Source: UBA5109 sp965662565
Lineage (GTDB): Bacteria > Pseudomonadota > Gammaproteobacteria > Pseudomonadales > Pseudohongiellaceae
Assembly (NCBI GenBank): GCA_965662565.1
Contig: CBFIHS010000003.1
Coordinates: forward strand, 26,882-90,881
Length of the DNA: 64,000 nucleotides
Direction of reading: 5' to 3'
The notes under the pieces are model-generated. The model searched no databases and was not told where the DNA came from. It worked only from the letters and a program-made list of their open reading frames with translations. How positions within the stretch are numbered: position 1 is the first letter of the stretch; every line of letters starts with the position of its first letter. This document shows positions 1 through 9,194 of the stretch, one piece after another. The position numbers and the translations under genes were made by a program.

Positions 1-468
1 TGCTAAATACTCGGTATGGCCGCTAAAACTAATTCCAGCCTCATTAATAATGCTTTTTTGAACTGGGGCCGTGACCATAGCTTGAAACTCATGTTGGAGA
101 CAGCCATCGATGGCGCGATCTAATGTTGCCAACACATAAGGGGAGTTTTTAGAGTTAAGCAAACCACTTTCAACAGGCGCTTTTAACTCGATGGGAATAA
201 CCCACATAGCTTTCTCATTTAGCGTAAGTGGATTGAATATTTTGATTGGAAAATTCAAGCCAAGCTCTTGAGCGCGTTGAGCAAGTAAGCTTGGGTCTGC
301 TATAAAAACGGGAATTGCCGTCTTAAAAAAAGAAGTTTCGGAGACTTTGCTTTTTTCATCAAATGCTAAGTATTGTTGTGCCAGTTGCAGGCATATATCT
401 GGGCCGATACCTGCAGGCTCACCAGTAGTGATGGCAATGAGGTTTGCCTTGCTAATCGCTTTCTCCAA
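1..468 (-). CDS. pdxA: 4-hydroxythreonine-4-phosphate dehydrogenase PdxA, N-terminal part (cut by window edge)
   Basis: PdxA oxidises 4-phosphohydroxy-L-threonine in the DXP-dependent pyridoxal phosphate pathway. About 156 N-terminal residues are present; the rest lies beyond position 1. The early motif TTGEPAGIGPDI is typical of the family. The likely start is TTG at 468, because a TAA lies in frame two codons upstream and no ATG or GTG is available. It overlaps the surA end by 17 bases, so the two are probably translationally coupled. The order lptD-surA-pdxA is the classic gammaproteobacterial operon. Confidence 0.9.
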   Translation of the reverse strand, partial: MEKAISKANLIAITTGEPAGIGPDICLQLAQQYLAFDEKSKVSETSFFKTAIPVFIADPSLLAQRAQELGLNFPIKIFNPLTLNEKAMWVIPIELKAPVESGLLNSKNSPYVLATLDRAIDGCLQHEFQAMVTAPVQKSIINEAGISFSGHTEYLA

Positions 469-1747
469 TTTTTATATCGATATAGGCAGTATCATGAATC
501 TCTGAAAGCCAATTTTCTAATTCGTTCTCATACTTGCGCTCTCTAATAATTTGTTGCGCTTGGAACCTTCTATTGTCTTCAGTAACATCTTCTATTCTTC
601 TATCGATAACTTCGGCAATGTGCCAAGCATCCCCGACTTGGAATGGGCGTGTGCGTTCGCCAATTTCCAGTTGCTTTACGGTTTCTTCATAAACAACAGG
701 CAGCTGGCCTTCATTGATCCAGCCAATGTCTCCTCCTGAAACCATTGATGTAGGGTCGCTTGTATAAACTCGCGCCAGGTCGGCAAAATCTTCCCCATCT
801 TCGATGCGCTGGTAAAGTTCTTTAATAAATTCCTCAGATTGCTCAAGTGTTCGAATTTCATTTGGGGCTATCATGATATGGCGAATTTTAGTTTGCTTGA
901 GCTTTAGGTCACTGCCACCACGTTTGTCTATTAATTTCACAATATGAAACCCACTAGCACTAGTGAAGGGTTCGCTAATTTCACCTGTTTCTAATTCAGG
1001 AACGACGGCCCGAAAGGGGGTAGGGAGAGACTCAGTCTTACGCCATCCACTTAAGTCACCTCCACTAACTGGTAAGCCTAAGATTTGTCTTGAAGAAGCC
1101 AGTTCCATGATATCAGCGCCTTCTGTTAATTGATTGTAAAGAAGCTCAGCAAGTTCCTTCTGTTGATCGTTTCGAAGTGCATTTTCAACTGGAACCAGAA
1201 TGTGTTGAACGCGATATTCTGGCGCAATTTCAGCTTTTGAAGCTTCAGAGTTCAAGTAGTTTTCAATTTCTTGTCGAGAGATATTTAAGCGTTGATTTAT
1301 GGTGCCGCTCTGCAAGTTGTTTATCATCATATCTTTACGAATTTGCTCGCGAAAATTTAAATATTGGCCATCAGCATTGAGGGCGGCTCTAAATTCATCA
1401 AAGGTCATATTATTTTGCTGAGCAATTTGGGTCAGGGTTTGGTTTAAGCGATTGTCATCGATTCTTATGCCTGAACGAACAGCAAGCTGCATTTGTAAAT
1501 TTTCCAGGATCAGTTGATCTAACATTTGTTCTTGCAGTTGTGCAGGAGGAATGTTTCTTGGAATTTCTCCAGAATCTATGCGTTGCTGTATCTGAGCCAT
1601 ACGCTCATCGAGTTCACTCTGTAGAATGACGTCATCGTCAACAATGGCGATAACTTTGTCTGAAAGTTGAGCGAAAGAAGTCGTACTTAAAGCAAGGCTT
1701 AAGCAAGTGATGCTAATACAAAATAACTGTTTAATAATTTTCAACAT
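452..1747 (-). CDS. surA: periplasmic chaperone and peptidyl-prolyl isomerase SurA
   Basis: SurA escorts unfolded outer-membrane proteins, including LptD, through the periplasm to the BAM complex. The protein begins with a signal peptide (basic MLKIIKQ, a hydrophobic stretch, cleavage after SFA near residue 26). A SurA N-terminal domain follows, then two parvulin domains starting near residues 177 (YRVQHILV) and 288 (IRHIMIAP). I chose the ATG at 1747, ten codons inside the longest open frame, because it starts directly at the signal peptide and overlaps the lptD stop by 17 bases. About 431 residues is normal for the family. Confidence 0.95.
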   Translation of the reverse strand: MLKIIKQLFCISITCLSLALSTTSFAQLSDKVIAIVDDDVILQSELDERMAQIQQRIDSGEIPRNIPPAQLQEQMLDQLILENLQMQLAVRSGIRIDDNRLNQTLTQIAQQNNMTFDEFRAALNADGQYLNFREQIRKDMMINNLQSGTINQRLNISRQEIENYLNSEASKAEIAPEYRVQHILVPVENALRNDQQKELAELLYNQLTEGADIMELASSRQILGLPVSGGDLSGWRKTESLPTPFRAVVPELETGEISEPFTSASGFHIVKLIDKRGGSDLKLKQTKIRHIMIAPNEIRTLEQSEEFIKELYQRIEDGEDFADLARVYTSDPTSMVSGGDIGWINEGQLPVVYEETVKQLEIGERTRPFQVGDAWHIAEVIDRRIEDVTEDNRRFQAQQIIRERKYENELENWLSEIHDTAYIDIKIGESD

Positions 1748-4196
1748 ATGAGTTAAAACCAGTGATACTTTCCCCAATTAATGAATCAATACTACTGCCT
1801 AAGACGTTTCCAAGTCCTTTTAGTTCAAACTGCAGGAATATTCCGTTGTTATTTTCAATGAAACTACCAAATAAAGCATTATTTACGACCCATTGGCGAG
1901 CGACCAAGCTTATGCTCCAACAGCAGTTGCTGTATTGAATCCCCGCTATGCTTTCTACACTACGATCATTCTCATGGTCATAGTTCCAGCGACCAATGAA
2001 ATTTAGGCTATCGTTTATAGGCCACGAGGCAGAAATATCCGTTTGCTTGATTATGCCTGGCAGATTATCGCTTTTGCGATAACGATAGCTGAAATTTAGG
2101 ATGTGATTTATATCAGATTGATAGCGGAATTGAAAATTACCTGTTCTTAATGCATTGGAATCATGATCCCATTCTTGGAATGTGCTGGCTCGCCAGTATT
2201 TATTAAAGTTATAGCTCAGTTCCGTTGCTAGAGCAGAACTGGATTGCTGTTGCTGGGCAATACTCAGGGCGCTTGGGTTGAGTAAGCTTACCCTTCGATC
2301 TTCAAAGTAAAATATTTGGCCTATACTTGCTTTGGCTTTTTCTCTTCCCGAGTTATCTAAGATACGTGAGCTGAGTGCAAGAGTGAGTTGATTCGCATCG
2401 GTAATTCTATCTTTGCCACTAAATCTGTTTTCACGAAATAATTGATCAAAACTTCCGCTGAGGTTCGTCGTATCAAACAGCGGTAAATTACTCTGGTCAT
2501 CATATTCACTGTAGAGATAAAAAAGTCTTGGTTCTAGCGTCTGCAGGTAGTTTGAGTTTTTTACCTTCACTTCCCTATCAAATAAAAGGCCGGCATCAAG
2601 TTCACCAATAAAGAGTCCACGCTCTGGATTGTCTGCTGAGCCCAAAGCCTGATCTTCCAATTGATAGTTCGTATAGTTATAGCTGAGTTCTGGTTTTACA
2701 AACAGGCCAGAGCTATCCCAATGCCAAGCAAGACTGGGCTCTATATTAAGGCGTTGGCCAGTTACAAGAATGCCGTTGTCAATTTGAGACTGGCTTAAGG
2801 AATTTCGATCAAGGTTTCGATCAAAGTAGACATATTCACTTTCCAAGCCAAGAACCCATGAGGAGTCAGTTCTCTTTTGATAACCCAGACTTAGGCGTGG
2901 AAGGCTGGAAAAAGGTTTTTGCAATATGTTTTGGCTAGGGTCTATTAATTGGTAACTTTCCAGTGCTGCTTGAAAATCTAAGGCATTTTTGCGATAGCTT
3001 ATTTCTCCATGCCGGCTGAGAAAGCTTTGACTGCTATCGATTACACCGTTACTGCCAAAGTCTTGTAAATAATCAAAATCACTAATAGCAGAGAAATTTG
3101 CGCTTGCACTCCAGTTGGGACTAAAAACTTTATTGCCTTGATAGTTTACTTGCCAGCGTTTTTCTCTGGGGGGACTCTCAGAGCCTGCTTGTCCAATGCT
3201 TGTCGCGTCATATTGAGAATCTTTGGGTAAATATCCGAATGCTAGGGTGTTGCTGGAGTCTTTGCCGATTTGGCGAGCTTCAAGATTCAGCATGAGGCCT
3301 CTTTCAGTCATGAGGCGGGGTGTGAAAGTGGCATCGTAATTAGGTGCAAGGTTGAAGTAATAAGGAACAGCAAGGTCAAAACCTCCCTCACGGGTGGATC
3401 CAATGCTAGGGAAGAGGAAGCCAGAGCTGCGTTCAGTAGTCAAAGGAAAGCTAATATAAGGGGTATAGAAAATAGGAATATCTTTGATTCTCAGCGTGAT
3501 ATCCCTGCCAATGCCACGGCCACTTGCTTGGTCAAGTTCAATACTTGAGCCACTGAGTAACCAGCTGTTATCGCCGGGTTCACAGACCGTATAACTGCCA
3601 TTTTGAATACTTAATGTGCCATCGGCGTTTTTGAATATGATACTTTCAGCTGAACCGCGAGCAGCTGTTTCATTCAAAATATATGAAGAATCATGAAGTT
3701 CAGCAGTGTTTTCGTTTTGTTTAAGCTTGGCGGAACTTGCTCCTATTGTTAGACCGGGCTGGCGTAAACGAATATTACCTTCAAGATCTATAACAGAGTC
3801 TAATTGATTCAGAAGGCCTGATTCGGCCTGCAACCAGAAATCATCAAAACGTACATCTATTCCATTTTCAATGTCTACAAGTTGGGTGTTAGCATTAAAA
3901 TCACTTGAGCCAGCGCTAACTACGTAACTGTTGTCGGTGATAGGTGAGGGAAGATCAGAGTCGATATATAAGCCGCAGCATGCTTCTGGAACTAAGGCGC
4001 GCTGTTCAGGGCTAAGGTTTTCATAACTCACCCAGTTTTCAACAGCGACATTATTTGCGGCTTCTTCAGTACTAGACTGGATTTCTTGTGCACTAACAGT
4101 AGCATGGCTAAGCATTGCAAGAGCGCAAGCTGTGATAGGGAAAACATTAAGTATTGTTTTTAATTGATGAGGAGGCCTCTTATGTATGCAGGTCAC
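1731..4196 (-). CDS. lptD: LPS-assembly outer-membrane protein LptD
   Basis: LptD is the outer-membrane beta-barrel that, with LptE, inserts lipopolysaccharide into the outer leaflet. After a signal peptide ending near ATVSA there is a periplasmic OstA-like domain and then a long barrel rich in alternating aromatic strands. Cysteines fit the known disulfide pattern: a CC pair about 20 residues after the signal peptide (EACCGLYI), one in YTVCEPG, and a CC pair near the C-terminus (SNCCWS). The start is uncertain. GTG at 4196 leaves a good signal peptide and 78 bases to the divergent amgK; TTG at 4256 would add 20 residues with no sensible leader. Confidence 0.93.
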   Translation of the reverse strand: MTCIHKRPPHQLKTILNVFPITACALAMLSHATVSAQEIQSSTEEAANNVAVENWVSYENLSPEQRALVPEACCGLYIDSDLPSPITDNSYVVSAGSSDFNANTQLVDIENGIDVRFDDFWLQAESGLLNQLDSVIDLEGNIRLRQPGLTIGASSAKLKQNENTAELHDSSYILNETAARGSAESIIFKNADGTLSIQNGSYTVCEPGDNSWLLSGSSIELDQASGRGIGRDITLRIKDIPIFYTPYISFPLTTERSSGFLFPSIGSTREGGFDLAVPYYFNLAPNYDATFTPRLMTERGLMLNLEARQIGKDSSNTLAFGYLPKDSQYDATSIGQAGSESPPREKRWQVNYQGNKVFSPNWSASANFSAISDFDYLQDFGSNGVIDSSQSFLSRHGEISYRKNALDFQAALESYQLIDPSQNILQKPFSSLPRLSLGYQKRTDSSWVLGLESEYVYFDRNLDRNSLSQSQIDNGILVTGQRLNIEPSLAWHWDSSGLFVKPELSYNYTNYQLEDQALGSADNPERGLFIGELDAGLLFDREVKVKNSNYLQTLEPRLFYLYSEYDDQSNLPLFDTTNLSGSFDQLFRENRFSGKDRITDANQLTLALSSRILDNSGREKAKASIGQIFYFEDRRVSLLNPSALSIAQQQQSSSALATELSYNFNKYWRASTFQEWDHDSNALRTGNFQFRYQSDINHILNFSYRYRKSDNLPGIIKQTDISASWPINDSLNFIGRWNYDHENDRSVESIAGIQYSNCCWSISLVARQWVVNNALFGSFIENNNGIFLQFELKGLGNVLGSSIDSLIGESITGFNSYVENY

Positions 4197-4274
4197 TTCT
4201 AAAATCCAGGTTGTATAGGCATAATTGATTCTAATTACTCTTACTAAGCGAAACAAGGAAAGCTAAGGGCAAGC

Positions 4275-5429
4275 ATGATAGAGGGTTCCAATATAGAGGG
4301 TTCCAATATAGAGGGTTCCAATAAAGAAAGTAATTCCTTCCGTGCTGAGGCTTTGCAGTTATGGTTTCGAGAAATTTCCCCATCACTTCCAGTCGATACT
4401 CAAGCCGATAATTTTAGCATTAAACTCATACAGGGTGATGCTAGTTTTCGACGTTATTTCAGGGCTGAAAATGCAAATCTATCTTATATCCTAGTGGATT
4501 CTCCTCCCGACAAAGAAGATAACCTTGCATTTGTAAGGGTTGCAGAGGCTTTTGCAACAAAAGGGGTTCAAGTACCGCATGTTTATAATGTCGATTATGC
4601 TCAGGGTTTTATGTGTTTATCGGATTTTGGTGATGTGATTCTTTGGGAAAAACTTAATGACGCTCAAAACACTAATGATGTCGAGCTGGCAAGTGAGTTA
4701 TATCGCCAAGCTTTTCAGGAGCTTTTGAAAATCCAAAAAGTTTCAGCTGAAAATAAGATTCCTGAATATACAGCTGAGTTACTAATGGATGAAATGAAAT
4801 TATTTCAAGACTGGTTTTGTAAAGACTTGCTTGGCTTGGAATTGAAACCAAAAGATTATGCTTTACTGCAATCTAGCTTTGCATTTTTACAAACACAAAT
4901 AAGATCACAAACAACTTGTTGCGTGCACCGAGATTACCATTCTCGTAATTTGATTTATTGTAATAACGATTCGATAGGAGTGATTGATTTTCAAGATGCA
5001 GTCATCGGTCCGCTTACCTACGATTTAGTTTCTTTATTAAAAGATTGTTATATTGCTTGGCCAGAAGAGGCAGTTCAGGCTTTGGCTTTAGAATATTTCA
5101 AGTTGGCAAGTGACGAAAAAATACTCTCCGTAACGAGTCAAAAATTTTCCCAAGACTTTGAGTTAATGGGAGTGCAAAGACACCTAAAAGCCATTGGAAT
5201 TTTTGCTCGTCTGTATCTGCGAGACCAGAAGCAAAACTATTTATATGATATCCCTAGGACTTTTTCTTACCTTATTGCTGTGCTTGATAAGTATGAAGAT
5301 TTGAAAAAGTTTGCAGCATGGCTAAAAGGAAAAAATGTTGAAGCTTTATTTGAAAATACTTTATTGAGAATAAATGGCGATCACAACAATAGAGACAGCC
5401 TAACTGAAGGCAAAGCTGAAAGTTTATGA
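4275..5429 (+). CDS. amgK: anomeric N-acetylmuramate/N-acetylglucosamine kinase AmgK
   Basis: AmgK phosphorylates MurNAc (and GlcNAc) at C1 in the peptidoglycan recycling route that bypasses de novo UDP-MurNAc synthesis. It has the aminoglycoside-phosphotransferase/choline-kinase fold: the catalytic loop VHRDYHSRN lies near residue 217 and the metal-binding VIDFQDA about 20 residues later. The stop overlaps the murU start (ATGA), and the pair lies divergent to lptD as in Pseudomonas putida. The first 20 residues are odd: a three-fold IEGSN repeat precedes the fold, so the true start may lie further inside, although ATG at 4275 has an AAGG sequence upstream. Confidence 0.9.
   Translation: MIEGSNIEGSNIEGSNKESNSFRAEALQLWFREISPSLPVDTQADNFSIKLIQGDASFRRYFRAENANLSYILVDSPPDKEDNLAFVRVAEAFATKGVQVPHVYNVDYAQGFMCLSDFGDVILWEKLNDAQNTNDVELASELYRQAFQELLKIQKVSAENKIPEYTAELLMDEMKLFQDWFCKDLLGLELKPKDYALLQSSFAFLQTQIRSQTTCCVHRDYHSRNLIYCNNDSIGVIDFQDAVIGPLTYDLVSLLKDCYIAWPEEAVQALALEYFKLASDEKILSVTSQKFSQDFELMGVQRHLKAIGIFARLYLRDQKQNYLYDIPRTFSYLIAVLDKYEDLKKFAAWLKGKNVEALFENTLLRINGDHNNRDSLTEGKAESL
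4278..4322 (+). repeat. three perfect 15-bp tandem copies at the 5' end of amgK
   Basis: The unit atagagggttccaat occurs three times head to tail immediately after the amgK ATG and encodes IEGSN three times. Each unit is a multiple of three bases, so copy-number change alters the length of the N-terminal tail without shifting the frame. Confidence 0.95.
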
Positions 5430-6124
5430 AAGCAATGATATTGGCTGCTGGTAAAGGTGAAAGAATGCGGCCTTTAACAAATCATACTCCGAAGCCTCTG
5501 CTTAAAGTGGGTGGCAAACCTTTAATTCAACATCATATTGAAAAGCTTTCTAGCTCTGGGTTCAAAGACTTAGTAATAAATCATTCGTGGTTAGGTGGGC
5601 AGATAGAAAATTTTTTAGGTGATGGAAGTGATTTTGGCGTTTCAATTGCTTATTCATCTGAAAAAGAACCTTTGGAAACAGCAGGTGGAATTATCAAGGC
5701 TTTACCTCTGATAGGTGAGGAGCCTTTCCTTCTTATAAGTGGAGATATCTGGACTGATTATTCGTTCAATAATTTGAGGCGGTTTTCAAATATGTCTGAA
5801 TTAGCACATTTAGTCATGGTTAAAAATCCTTCTCATCATTTAGAGGGTGACTTTCTGCTTCAAGAAGATGGCATGCTTTCTCTAAAAGAATCAATCCTAG
5901 AAAGTGAGTCATCAATCAGAGAGAGTCTTAGTTGCACTTATAGCGGTATTGGCGTTTTGCATCCCAAATTATTTTTAGGTTTAGGGCCTGCAAAGATGGC
6001 CTTAGCCCCTGTATTTAGATCTGCTGTAAAAAATGCTCAGCTAAGTGCAGAGTATTTTGATGGGGAGTGGTCTGATATTGGCACAATAGAGCGTTTGGAA
6101 GATATTAATAGTCGTTATAACTAG
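5426..6124 (+). CDS. murU: N-acetylmuramate alpha-1-phosphate uridylyltransferase MurU
   Basis: MurU converts MurNAc-1-phosphate, the AmgK product, and UTP to UDP-MurNAc. The nucleotidyltransferase signature LAAGKGERMRPLT starts at residue 6, followed by KPLLKVGGKPLI; SGDIWTD near residue 105 is the metal-binding acidic site. At 232 residues it is the normal size. It overlaps amgK by four bases, so both enzymes are probably made from one transcript. Confidence 0.92.
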   Translation: MKAMILAAGKGERMRPLTNHTPKPLLKVGGKPLIQHHIEKLSSSGFKDLVINHSWLGGQIENFLGDGSDFGVSIAYSSEKEPLETAGGIIKALPLIGEEPFLLISGDIWTDYSFNNLRRFSNMSELAHLVMVKNPSHHLEGDFLLQEDGMLSLKESILESESSIRESLSCTYSGIGVLHPKLFLGLGPAKMALAPVFRSAVKNAQLSAEYFDGEWSDIGTIERLEDINSRYN

Positions 6125-6156
6125 GAATATTATCAGTGCAATAATAGAGGTGAATT

Positions 6157-6981
6157 TTGAAAAAGAAATTTCTTGAAGTCGATCGTGAAAAGCGTCGTCG
6201 CCCTGGGCATCTCTTCAAGGGCGCTGCGGAAGATAGGCTTTATGCTCAGCATCAAAAACCTCCTATTTATGCCGAAGCACAAACAAGTTCTCCAGCGTAT
6301 CGCTTAGCCTTTGATGATATTGATTATTTGTTAGCGGATGAGCAACGCCCCGTGCGTTTACTACTGGAACTTGGTAAGCCGGAAGAAAAACTCAAACAAC
6401 ACGGTATTGAACATACTGTTGTGATTTTCGGCAGCGCGCGAATCCAGCAAGAGAGTGAGTATTACGCTCAAGCCAAAGCTTTAGCCGAGTTAATCAGTGT
6501 CCGTTCCGGTTGTAATGATTGCCCCGATTTATATGTTGTCACGGGTGGCGGCCCCGGAGTGATGGAGGCCGCTAACAGAGGTGCTGATGAAGCTGGATTT
6601 GATTCGATAGGACTTAATATCGTGCTGCCCCATGAACAATACCCAAATCCATATGTTACTCCTGAGCTTTGTTTTCGGTTTCACTATTTTGCCATGCGAA
6701 AAATGCATTTCTTGTTACGCGCTCGTGCAATCGTAGCTTTTCCGGGTGGTTTCGGAACGATGGATGAATTATTTGAAACCCTTACTTTGGTGCAGACAGG
6801 TAAAATTGAGCCCTTGCCGATTCTATTGTTTGGTAGAGAGTATTGGCAACGGCTAATTAATTTCGAGGTGTTTATTGAAGAAGGCATGATCTCAAGGGAA
6901 GACATGGAATATTTTGCTTTTGTTGATAGTGTTGATGAAGCATGGGAGGTCATCAAGAATTCAATGGTGGATGTTGCCTAG
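6157..6981 (+). CDS. LOG-family Rossmann-fold protein (possible nucleotide phosphoribohydrolase)
   Basis: The family signature PGGFGTMDELFE lies near residue 197, and a GGGPGVMEAAN nucleotide-phosphate loop near residue 130. LOG proteins cleave the N-glycosidic bond of nucleoside 5'-monophosphates, in plants to activate cytokinins; many bacterial members were misnamed lysine decarboxylases. The true bacterial substrate here is unknown. The start is TTG at 6157 with AGAGG seven bases upstream. The 274-residue form carries about 90 extra N-terminal residues relative to short LOG proteins. The gene follows murU by 32 bases and ends at a shared terminator. Confidence 0.8.
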   Translation: MKKKFLEVDREKRRRPGHLFKGAAEDRLYAQHQKPPIYAEAQTSSPAYRLAFDDIDYLLADEQRPVRLLLELGKPEEKLKQHGIEHTVVIFGSARIQQESEYYAQAKALAELISVRSGCNDCPDLYVVTGGGPGVMEAANRGADEAGFDSIGLNIVLPHEQYPNPYVTPELCFRFHYFAMRKMHFLLRARAIVAFPGGFGTMDELFETLTLVQTGKIEPLPILLFGREYWQRLINFEVFIEEGMISREDMEYFAFVDSVDEAWEVIKNSMVDVA

Positions 6982-7043
6982 CCAGAACTTTTTAGAGTTC
7001 AGGGTTCAGTCTATTCAGTTTGCTCGTTGCCTGATAAATGATT

Positions 7044-7084
7044 AAAAAAAGCGGCTTCATTTTAGGAATGAAAGCCGCTTTTTT
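7044..7084. terminator. bidirectional rho-independent terminator
   Basis: A GC-rich stem (AAAGCGGCTT-CATT pairing with AATGAAAGCCGCTTT, one bulge) around loop TTAGG is flanked by A7 and T6. It lies between the convergent LOG-family and FAH-family genes and can serve both strands. Confidence 0.9.
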
Positions 7085-7115
7085 ATTGAATAACTGTTAT
7101 GGCTTTGCTGCTTCC

Positions 7116-8279
7116 TTAATCATCTCGATACTGACTAACGGGAGTCAACTGAGAACCAGATAAGTCGTTCGGAATGCTCTGTTCAACTTTCACTGTGTGA
7201 TGAAGTGTTCCGATTCCCTCGATGCTTGCGTTAATGACTTCTCCATCAACTAAATATCCAGAACCCGAGGAGCGTTCGACTCGGCCAGCGCCAGTTCCAC
7301 CCGAGGTTCCACTTTGCAGAACATCGCCAGGAAAAATCGTGATTAAAGAGGAAGCGTATTCGATTAGTTCAGGGATGTTGTGAATCATATCGCCTGCTTT
7401 GGCTTCTTGAACGGTCACACCATCGATGACCAAAGTTTGATGTAGGCGTTCCATTGGGTCTCCATAGAATTCTTTTGGGACAATCCAGGGGCCATGAGGA
7501 GCGAAGGTGTCATGGCCCTTGCCAACAAACCAATCTAAACCTTCGAAGCCGCCGGGTGGGCGTCCTCCGCGATCAGAGATGTCCATTGCCACCATATAGC
7601 CAAACACATGATCGTAGGCTCGGCTGGCAGAGATATACTTACCTGAGCGACCGAAGACAATGGCCATTTCAACCTCCCACTCAATACGATCACGGCCGTA
7701 AGGCATTATGATGTCTTTACCATCGCCGATTATTGCGCCGCGGGTAGGCTTAAGGAACAAGTAAGGAACACCACGGTTTTCTTGTCGCTCTCGATTCATA
7801 GCGGCTTGTTCGTCATCGTTACAACCTTCACAAGCATGGGTGTAAAAATTTACAGCGGCATTCATGAGCTTACTGGGATATTGAATCGGAGCCATAATAT
7901 CGACAGAGTGTGTTGAATGAATAAAACTCCTGCTTGAAGCATCACTTAGCAGATCCTCTTCAACTAACCAGTTTACGATTTCATAGATACGGTATTTAAG
8001 GCCATACTCGTATTGCTCTATTAGCCCCAACATATCCTCGGGCATGTTCAATTTAGGGTGCTGAGGCATGAGTTCTAAAGCTTGATTGGCCTCTGCAAGC
8101 TCAACAATTAACTCATCGTTTTGCACCACCAAACCAACAGTAGGAATATTATTTATAGCGAAGGTACCAACCTTAAATGGTACGGCGGATTCGAGCTCTT
8201 GAGCGCTGAGTTTTAGTGGCTGGACAAAAATCACCAGGGTGGCAACAAGTCTCAGAGTAAATAGGATTTTTCTTATCAT
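7116..8279 (-). CDS. exported fumarylacetoacetate hydrolase-family protein
   Basis: The C-terminal two thirds has the FAH fold: the metal-ligand motif EWEVEMAIVFG near residue 203, AMDISDRGG, and the SGTSGGTGAGR loop near residue 335. FAH-family enzymes hydrolyse or decarboxylate acylpyruvate-like compounds using a divalent metal. This one starts with what looks like a signal peptide (MIRKILF, a hydrophobic stretch, LKLSAQE), which is unusual for this normally cytosolic family. I chose ATG at 8279 because GGGGAA lies upstream and it precedes the leader. It also carries a CEGC pair. The substrate cannot be told. Confidence 0.8.
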   Translation of the reverse strand: MIRKILFTLRLVATLVIFVQPLKLSAQELESAVPFKVGTFAINNIPTVGLVVQNDELIVELAEANQALELMPQHPKLNMPEDMLGLIEQYEYGLKYRIYEIVNWLVEEDLLSDASSRSFIHSTHSVDIMAPIQYPSKLMNAAVNFYTHACEGCNDDEQAAMNRERQENRGVPYLFLKPTRGAIIGDGKDIIMPYGRDRIEWEVEMAIVFGRSGKYISASRAYDHVFGYMVAMDISDRGGRPPGGFEGLDWFVGKGHDTFAPHGPWIVPKEFYGDPMERLHQTLVIDGVTVQEAKAGDMIHNIPELIEYASSLITIFPGDVLQSGTSGGTGAGRVERSSGSGYLVDGEVINASIEGIGTLHHTVKVEQSIPNDLSGSQLTPVSQYRDD

Positions 8280-8519
8280 TTTGATTCCCCGTGTTGGCAA
8301 AAATTTGATTAGCAGGTTTTTATTGGAATTAATGTTATTTAGCCTGTCTTAATGGTCTCACAAAAGATATATCTCGCTTACTGACTTGTCTAGTATTTAA
8401 GCTTAAGGAGAAATAACGAGCTGGCTGCTTTAAGCCATATAGTGGGTAGTCTTAAGAGGACACTCCTCACTAAACCTTGTACAATGCTGGTCAGATTTTT
8501 AATGACTTGATCTAATGTT

Positions 8520-9194
8520 ATGAGTAAGCGTGATTTTTTAATTGCACCATCAATACTTTCCGCAGACTTTGCTCGTTTAGGCGAAGAGGTTGATGCTGTA
8601 TTGGCTGCAGGCGCCGATGTAGTGCATTTTGATGTTATGGATAATCATTACGTGCCAAATCTTACTATTGGGCCGATGGTCTGCAAGGCTTTGGTTGATT
8701 ACGGCATACAAGCGCCAATCGATGTTCATCTGATGGTGAGCCCAGTAGACAATCTGATTAATGACTTCGCAAAAGCTGGTGCGAGTTACATCAGTTTCCA
8801 TCCTGAGGCCAGTAATCATATCGACCGCTCTTTACAGTTAATCCAGTCGCTCGGTTGTAAGGCTGGTTTAGTGCTTAATCCTGCAACTCCTATTACTTAC
8901 CTTGAACATGTCATTGATAAGCTGGACCTGATTTTATTAATGTCGGTAAACCCTGGCTTTGGAGGTCAAAAGTTCATCCCATCGACTTTGACTAAGCTTG
9001 AGCAGGTTAGAGAGTTAATTGATAGTAGCGGGCGAGATATTCGTCTTGAGGTTGATGGTGGAGTAGGCGTTGATAACATTGCTGAAATTGCCAAAGCAGG
9101 AGCAGACATGTTTGTAGCTGGCTCAGCTATTTTTGGTAGCGACAGTTATAAAAATACTATCGACAAGATGCGCTTGGAACTTGAAAACTCATGA
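8520..9194 (+). CDS. rpe: ribulose-phosphate 3-epimerase
   Basis: Interconverts ribulose 5-phosphate and xylulose 5-phosphate in the pentose phosphate pathway. TIM-barrel motifs are clear: APSILSADFARLG at the N-terminus, HFDVMDNHYVPN with catalytic Asp, MSVNPGFGGQKF, and EVDGGVG with the second catalytic Asp. At 224 residues it is full length. It overlaps trpE by four bases (ATGA). The phosphoglycolate phosphatase gene gph that usually separates rpe from trpE is missing. Confidence 0.97.
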   Translation: MSKRDFLIAPSILSADFARLGEEVDAVLAAGADVVHFDVMDNHYVPNLTIGPMVCKALVDYGIQAPIDVHLMVSPVDNLINDFAKAGASYISFHPEASNHIDRSLQLIQSLGCKAGLVLNPATPITYLEHVIDKLDLILLMSVNPGFGGQKFIPSTLTKLEQVRELIDSSGRDIRLEVDGGVGVDNIAEIAKAGADMFVAGSAIFGSDSYKNTIDKMRLELENS

